Shown piece by piece: positions 22,600-24,414 of a stretch of DNA of 24,414 nt. The stretch covers positions 1-24,414 of IMG/VR virus record IMGVR_UViG_3300023235_000127. One strand, given 5' to 3'. Source of the DNA: a virus. The notes under the pieces are model-generated. The model worked only from the letters and a program-made list of their open reading frames with translations. It was not told the DNA's origin and did not search any database. Numbering within the stretch: the stretch's first letter is position 1; each line of letters begins with the position of its first letter. A program made the position numbers and the translations under genes.

Positions 22600-22754
22600 G
22601 ATTTTCCTAATTTAATATCACTGACTGTTTGTTGTGCCACGCCATAACGAGTAGCAATAGACGTTTGTTTGGAGATACTGCTACGATGAGAAATAGAAAT
22701 TCTACCCCCATACCGTGGATGATCTATGGCAATTTGATATACTCCGTTATTCAT
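22590..22754 (-). pseudogene. 54-codon in-frame homing endonuclease miniature
   Basis: Minus-strand ORF starting MNNGVYQIAIDHPRYGG, i.e. the GIY-YIG start joined to a short segment that may derive from a linker, then directly to a helix-turn-helix (QTSIATRYGVAQQTVSDI, then KLGKSWQ). The YIG motif, catalytic Arg and Glu are absent, yet the frame is intact. Its ATG overlaps the end of the sigma-like gene and its TGA overlaps the second ATG of the next gene. It supplies AGGA as that gene's ribosome-binding site. It could still encode a DNA-binding peptide. Confidence 0.75.
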
Positions 22755-23403
22755 CTTTCAAATCCTCAAGCGTTGCGCGCACCTGACGTTGCACAAGCTT
22801 ACGATAGTGAGCCGGAACCTTATCTATCTCTCCTCGAACCATTTGGTCGTAATATGGAACGAGAGAATCATCTAGAGAAGACCTCAGAGTGTCAGTCATA
22901 TCACAAACACCAGTGGTTGATCCTACACTGAGCGACTGGTGAACAGTGAAGTCAGATCTCTCATCCTCATCAAGGTGCGAGTTATAGCTAAGTGGTGCAG
23001 CTATAGCTCTCCTTTGAGCCATACGTCGCCTGTATGACACGATGCGGTCACAACCCACCTCTTCGATTGCGCAGGACTTCGTCTCCTTGACGTAATGCTC
23101 ACAGCGCAAGCAAGGTGGGTTGTTGTCGAGATAGATGCCACGGAACTTGTTGTATAGCCCATTGTCTACTACACGAGCAACAAAGTGGAATACAGACTTA
23201 CCAAGCTTGTCGGGATCAAAACTCTGCTCCAGAGCCTGCCAGCACATAAGCCGAATATCCTGAGCTAAATCTTCCGAGTCAACACCCGGAAAGTTATACT
23301 TAGACTTCTTCATGCTTACGATTGTCTCAACTAGATCCTGAGCATCCTCGTAAGCGATCCCGCTACCCGTTGGCTCAGTTCGAATCCTGTCCACTCTTGT
23401 CAT
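22747..23403 (-). CDS. Sigma-factor-like protein, T4 gp55-type, with Cys cluster
   Basis: A 218-residue protein whose residues 35-90 look like sigma-70 region 2: KYNFPGVDSEDLAQDIRLMC, WQALEQSFDPDKLGK, then FHFVARVVDNGLYNKFR. The pattern, including the 'NF.G' start and 'FDp.K' turn, resembles the late sigma factor gp55 of phage T4. Right after it is a Cys cluster (C98, C101, C111, C118: PCLRCEHY, then KSCAIEEVGC), probably a zinc site, which gp55 lacks. No clear region 4 is visible; the C-terminus is helical. It would direct host RNA polymerase to late promoters, and TTAGTGTATNAT elements in this window are candidates. The start is taken as the ATG at 23403, overlapping the preceding gene by 29 bases; longer in-frame forms lie inside that gene. 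Confidence 0.65.
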   Translation of the reverse strand: MTRVDRIRTEPTGSGIAYEDAQDLVETIVSMKKSKYNFPGVDSEDLAQDIRLMCWQALEQSFDPDKLGKSVFHFVARVVDNGLYNKFRGIYLDNNPPCLRCEHYVKETKSCAIEEVGCDRIVSYRRRMAQRRAIAAPLSYNSHLDEDERSDFTVHQSLSVGSTTGVCDMTDTLRSSLDDSLVPYYDQMVRGEIDKVPAHYRKLVQRQVRATLEDLKDE

Positions 23404-23656
23404 CACTCTTGTTGCTAGTTCCCCCGCTGGCTTCCTTGCTGGCTTGCCTGCTAGAATTCCTAGCGATAGCATCCTTCTTGTCATCTTCACTAGCGTGTGC
23501 TTTTGCTGGAACTTCACGCTCCGGGAGTGTTGGGTTAGGCTGTGCAAAACTGCGATCTACAGTTCCATCAGACTTAACGGTGTGCGAGGTATTGAGGCCA
23601 CGTGAGATAGTGATACGATTTTCCGGCTTAGCGCCGTGTGCGAAGTTGGTGCCCAT
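23375..23656 (-). CDS. Small hydrophilic hypothetical protein (93 aa)
   Basis: The ATG at 23656 (MGTNFAHGAKPENRI) comes one base after the upstream stop; longer in-frame forms would overlap the preceding gene. The first 45 residues may form a small beta unit (NRITISRGLNTSHTV). The rest is a Ser/Lys/Asp-rich, probably disordered tail (SRQASKEASGGTSNKSDDKS). The N-terminal pattern resembles the 77-residue protein at 13592-13825. No function is recognised. It sits in a unit with the sigma-like gene and overlaps it. Confidence 0.6.
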   Translation of the reverse strand: MGTNFAHGAKPENRITISRGLNTSHTVKSDGTVDRSFAQPNPTLPEREVPAKAHASEDDKKDAIARNSSRQASKEASGGTSNKSDDKSGQDSN

Positions 23657-23657
23657 T

Positions 23658-23945
23658 CTAATAACGTTCCTGAGGTGGGGACGGCGGTTTGGTCGCGTCC
23701 TTATATTTAGTGACTGACTCATTGAACCAAGTAGCAATCTGGCTCTGAATCTCGGAAAGCTGACCGCAGAGCACAACTGGAGGTGCATCTTCGATAACTT
23801 GTGCGGGATCACCACTCTTAATGGTGTCTGGCTTGATGAATGCGAGTTTCATGTAAACTACGCCCTCTCCTTCTTCTGGGGTAAACTCTTGACCCTTCAT
23901 GGCATCTAGAGTCTCTTTCGTCCCAGGCAAAATCTTAATACTCAT
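23658..23945 (-). CDS. First gene of the late cluster, hypothetical (95 aa)
   Basis: I do not recognise it. The ATG at 23945 (MSIKILPGTKETLDAM) has AGGA about 11 bases upstream and two promoter-like boxes beyond. The protein is a small alpha/beta unit (GEGVVYMKLAFIKPD, then VVLCGQLSEIQSQIATWF) with a Pro-rich tail (KPPSPPQERY). As the leading gene of the packaging and head operon it may be an accessory or regulatory protein; nothing in the sequence shows which. Confidence 0.65.
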   Translation of the reverse strand: MSIKILPGTKETLDAMKGQEFTPEEGEGVVYMKLAFIKPDTIKSGDPAQVIEDAPPVVLCGQLSEIQSQIATWFNESVTKYKDATKPPSPPQERY

Positions 23946-23962
23946 AGTTCTACTGTTCCTGT

Positions 23963-23976
23963 CTCTACTACACTAA
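23963..23976 (-). promoter_or_regulatory. Weaker late-promoter-like element upstream of the cluster
   Basis: The minus strand reads TTAGTGTAGTAGAG. It keeps the TTAGTGTA core but has AGTAG where others have TNAT. It would give a short leader ahead of the gene at 23945. Confidence 0.45.
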
Positions 23977-23980
23977 GCCC

Positions 23981-23998
23981 ATGTTATACTAGTATGGG
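23981..23998 (-). promoter_or_regulatory. Second promoter-like element, divergent variant
   Basis: The minus strand reads CCCATACTAGTATAACAT. It lines up with the portal-gene element CCCATATTAGTGTATCAT (14 of 18 bases alike), so it may be a tandem promoter or the main one. Confidence 0.4.
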
Positions 23999-24155
23999 GA
24001 AAACGCCCAAAAGTCCAGTCTAGTTCCGCGTTTTTCTATTACCCCCCAGTAGTTTAGGTGTTTCATCCTCTTATGCACAACGTGTGAACTGCTGTAGCAT
24101 GCCACACCGGGCCTCGGAGTGAGGCGGGGGCGTCCCGAGTTGAAAAACCCCCCCC

Positions 24156-24297
24156 GTCCCAAATTGATAAGTCCCAAATTGATAAGATCTATTGTCCCAC
24201 AATGGGATATCCTTTGTCTCAATGTGATACTACATTCATGTCTCATTGTGATACTCGATTCGTTTCGCTTTTCTTTGCCATAGGCTCAAGTTTGATA
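24156..24297. repeat. Six-copy operator-like dyad array
   Basis: Six copies of TCYCA-N3-TGRKA start at 24156, 24171, 24194, 24216, 24240 and 24284 (counting a leading G). The first two are exact tandem 15-mers (GTCCCAAATTGATAA). The third, TCCCACAATGGGA, is a perfect palindrome. The fourth and fifth are TCTCAATGTGATA and TCTCATTGTGATA. The sixth has a 4-base spacer. Spacing from the second copy on is 23, 22, 24 and 44 bases, near multiples of two helical turns. This is the layout of cooperative binding by a dimeric regulator; an origin-type iteron array is the alternative. Confidence 0.7.
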
Positions 24298-24319
24298 GGC
24301 ATCTAGTCGATGAGTAAGT

Positions 24320-24414
24320 ATGTTCACCATCGCTACATTGTTCGTCATCGTCCCGGTCATCGCAATCACGCTCGGCCTATGCAAGATCGCCATCGTGATC
24401 AAGCGCACCGTTTG
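24320..24414 (+). CDS. Divergent membrane-protein gene, N-terminal part (runs off the window)
   Basis: An ATG at 24320 opens a plus-strand frame that stays open to the edge (31 codons). It encodes a hydrophobic N-terminal segment, MFTIATLFVIVPVIAITLG, then LCKIAIVIKRTV: a likely transmembrane helix followed by a basic end. Third codon positions are mostly C or G, more than in neighbouring genes. The ribosome-binding site is weak (GAG at about -9). A second frame, from the ATG at 24310, is also open but His/Arg-rich and less protein-like. If real, this is the first gene of a divergent unit controlled from the repeat array. Confidence 0.42.
   Translation, partial: MFTIATLFVIVPVIAITLGLCKIAIVIKRTV

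Larger units (their letters stand above)
23946..24319. other. Intergenic control region between divergent transcription units
   Basis: About 370 bases without a convincing gene. From left to right it holds two late-promoter-like boxes (23963-23998), a weak dyad AAAACGC/GCGTTTT with a long loop (about 24000-24036), a small hairpin GCCTC/GAGGC (about 24114-24128), a run of eight C, and the six-copy dyad array (24156-24297). The 85-residue open frame on the minus strand across it is built from the repeats and is rejected as a gene. Confidence 0.6.

Noticed and set aside
23404-23547. N-terminal extension of the sigma-like protein
   Set aside because: It overlaps the upstream gene by 170 bases and resembles no sigma region; the ATG at 23403 is adequate.
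23375-23815. Long form of the 93-aa gene
   Set aside because: The extension lies in another frame of the preceding gene and has basic random-looking composition; the ATG at 23656 follows the upstream stop by one base.
24090-24140. Possible tRNA or structured RNA
   Set aside because: Only a 5-bp hairpin (GCCTC/GAGGC) is visible, with no cloverleaf arms or anticodon stem.
23989-24246. 85-residue open frame on the minus strand
   Set aside because: It is made from the dyad repeats and promoter-like region, has repetitive residues (LINLGLINLG) and no ribosome-binding site.
24156-24297. CRISPR array
   Set aside because: Repeats of 13-15 bases are too short, imperfect and dyad-symmetric, with spacers of about 8 bases; they fit operators instead.

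Overview
The window is one contiguous piece of a tailed double-stranded DNA phage (Caudoviricetes). It holds the DNA-packaging, head, neck and early tail genes, almost all on the minus strand, so transcription runs from the right edge to the left. The order is classical: terminase cluster, portal, protease/scaffold, decoration protein, major capsid protein, neck proteins, tail tube, candidate tail-assembly genes, and the start of a probable tape-measure gene that leaves the window at base 1. No tail-sheath gene lies between neck and tube, which suggests a long non-contractile tail. There are no tRNA genes, and the host cannot be named from the sequence.

Layout, right to left. From 24414 to 23946 is a control region with a divergent plus-strand membrane-protein gene cut by the edge, six copies of a 13-bp dyad motif, and promoter-like boxes. 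From 23945 to 16855 are two small proteins, a sigma-like protein resembling T4 gp55, zinc-ribbon proteins, a probable small terminase subunit, an ERCC4-type nuclease, small proteins and the large terminase. From 16689 to 13592 are the portal and three small genes. From 13502 to 10232 are a protease-scaffold fusion, a decoration protein and the major capsid protein, closed by a strong terminator. From 10117 to 5422 are a head-tail adaptor and other neck proteins, including a paralogue of the decoration protein. From 5324 to 3948 is a tail tube protein with an internal duplication, followed by a hairpin. From 3876 to 1 are an intact GIY-YIG homing endonuclease and tail-assembly genes up to the tape measure.

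Two patterns run through the window. First, besides the intact homing endonuclease, six gene junctions hold eroded copies of the same family. They usually keep the first codons (Met-x-x-Gly-Val/Ile-Tyr) and the C-terminal helix-turn-helix, and have lost the catalytic middle. Three are clean in-frame miniatures of 17, 38 and 54 codons whose start meets the upstream stop codon. Their ends often supply the ribosome-binding site or the promoter of the next gene. I infer that selection for translation of the neighbouring structural genes shaped this decay.

Second, a conserved element, consensus TTAGTGTATNAT, lies ahead of the tail tube, adaptor, protease and portal genes and, in weaker form, the first gene of the cluster. 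A further copy sits inside the portal gene. It looks like a -10-only late promoter, and the gp55-like sigma protein encoded here is the natural candidate to read it. The capsid protease appears to be made from a leaderless transcript.
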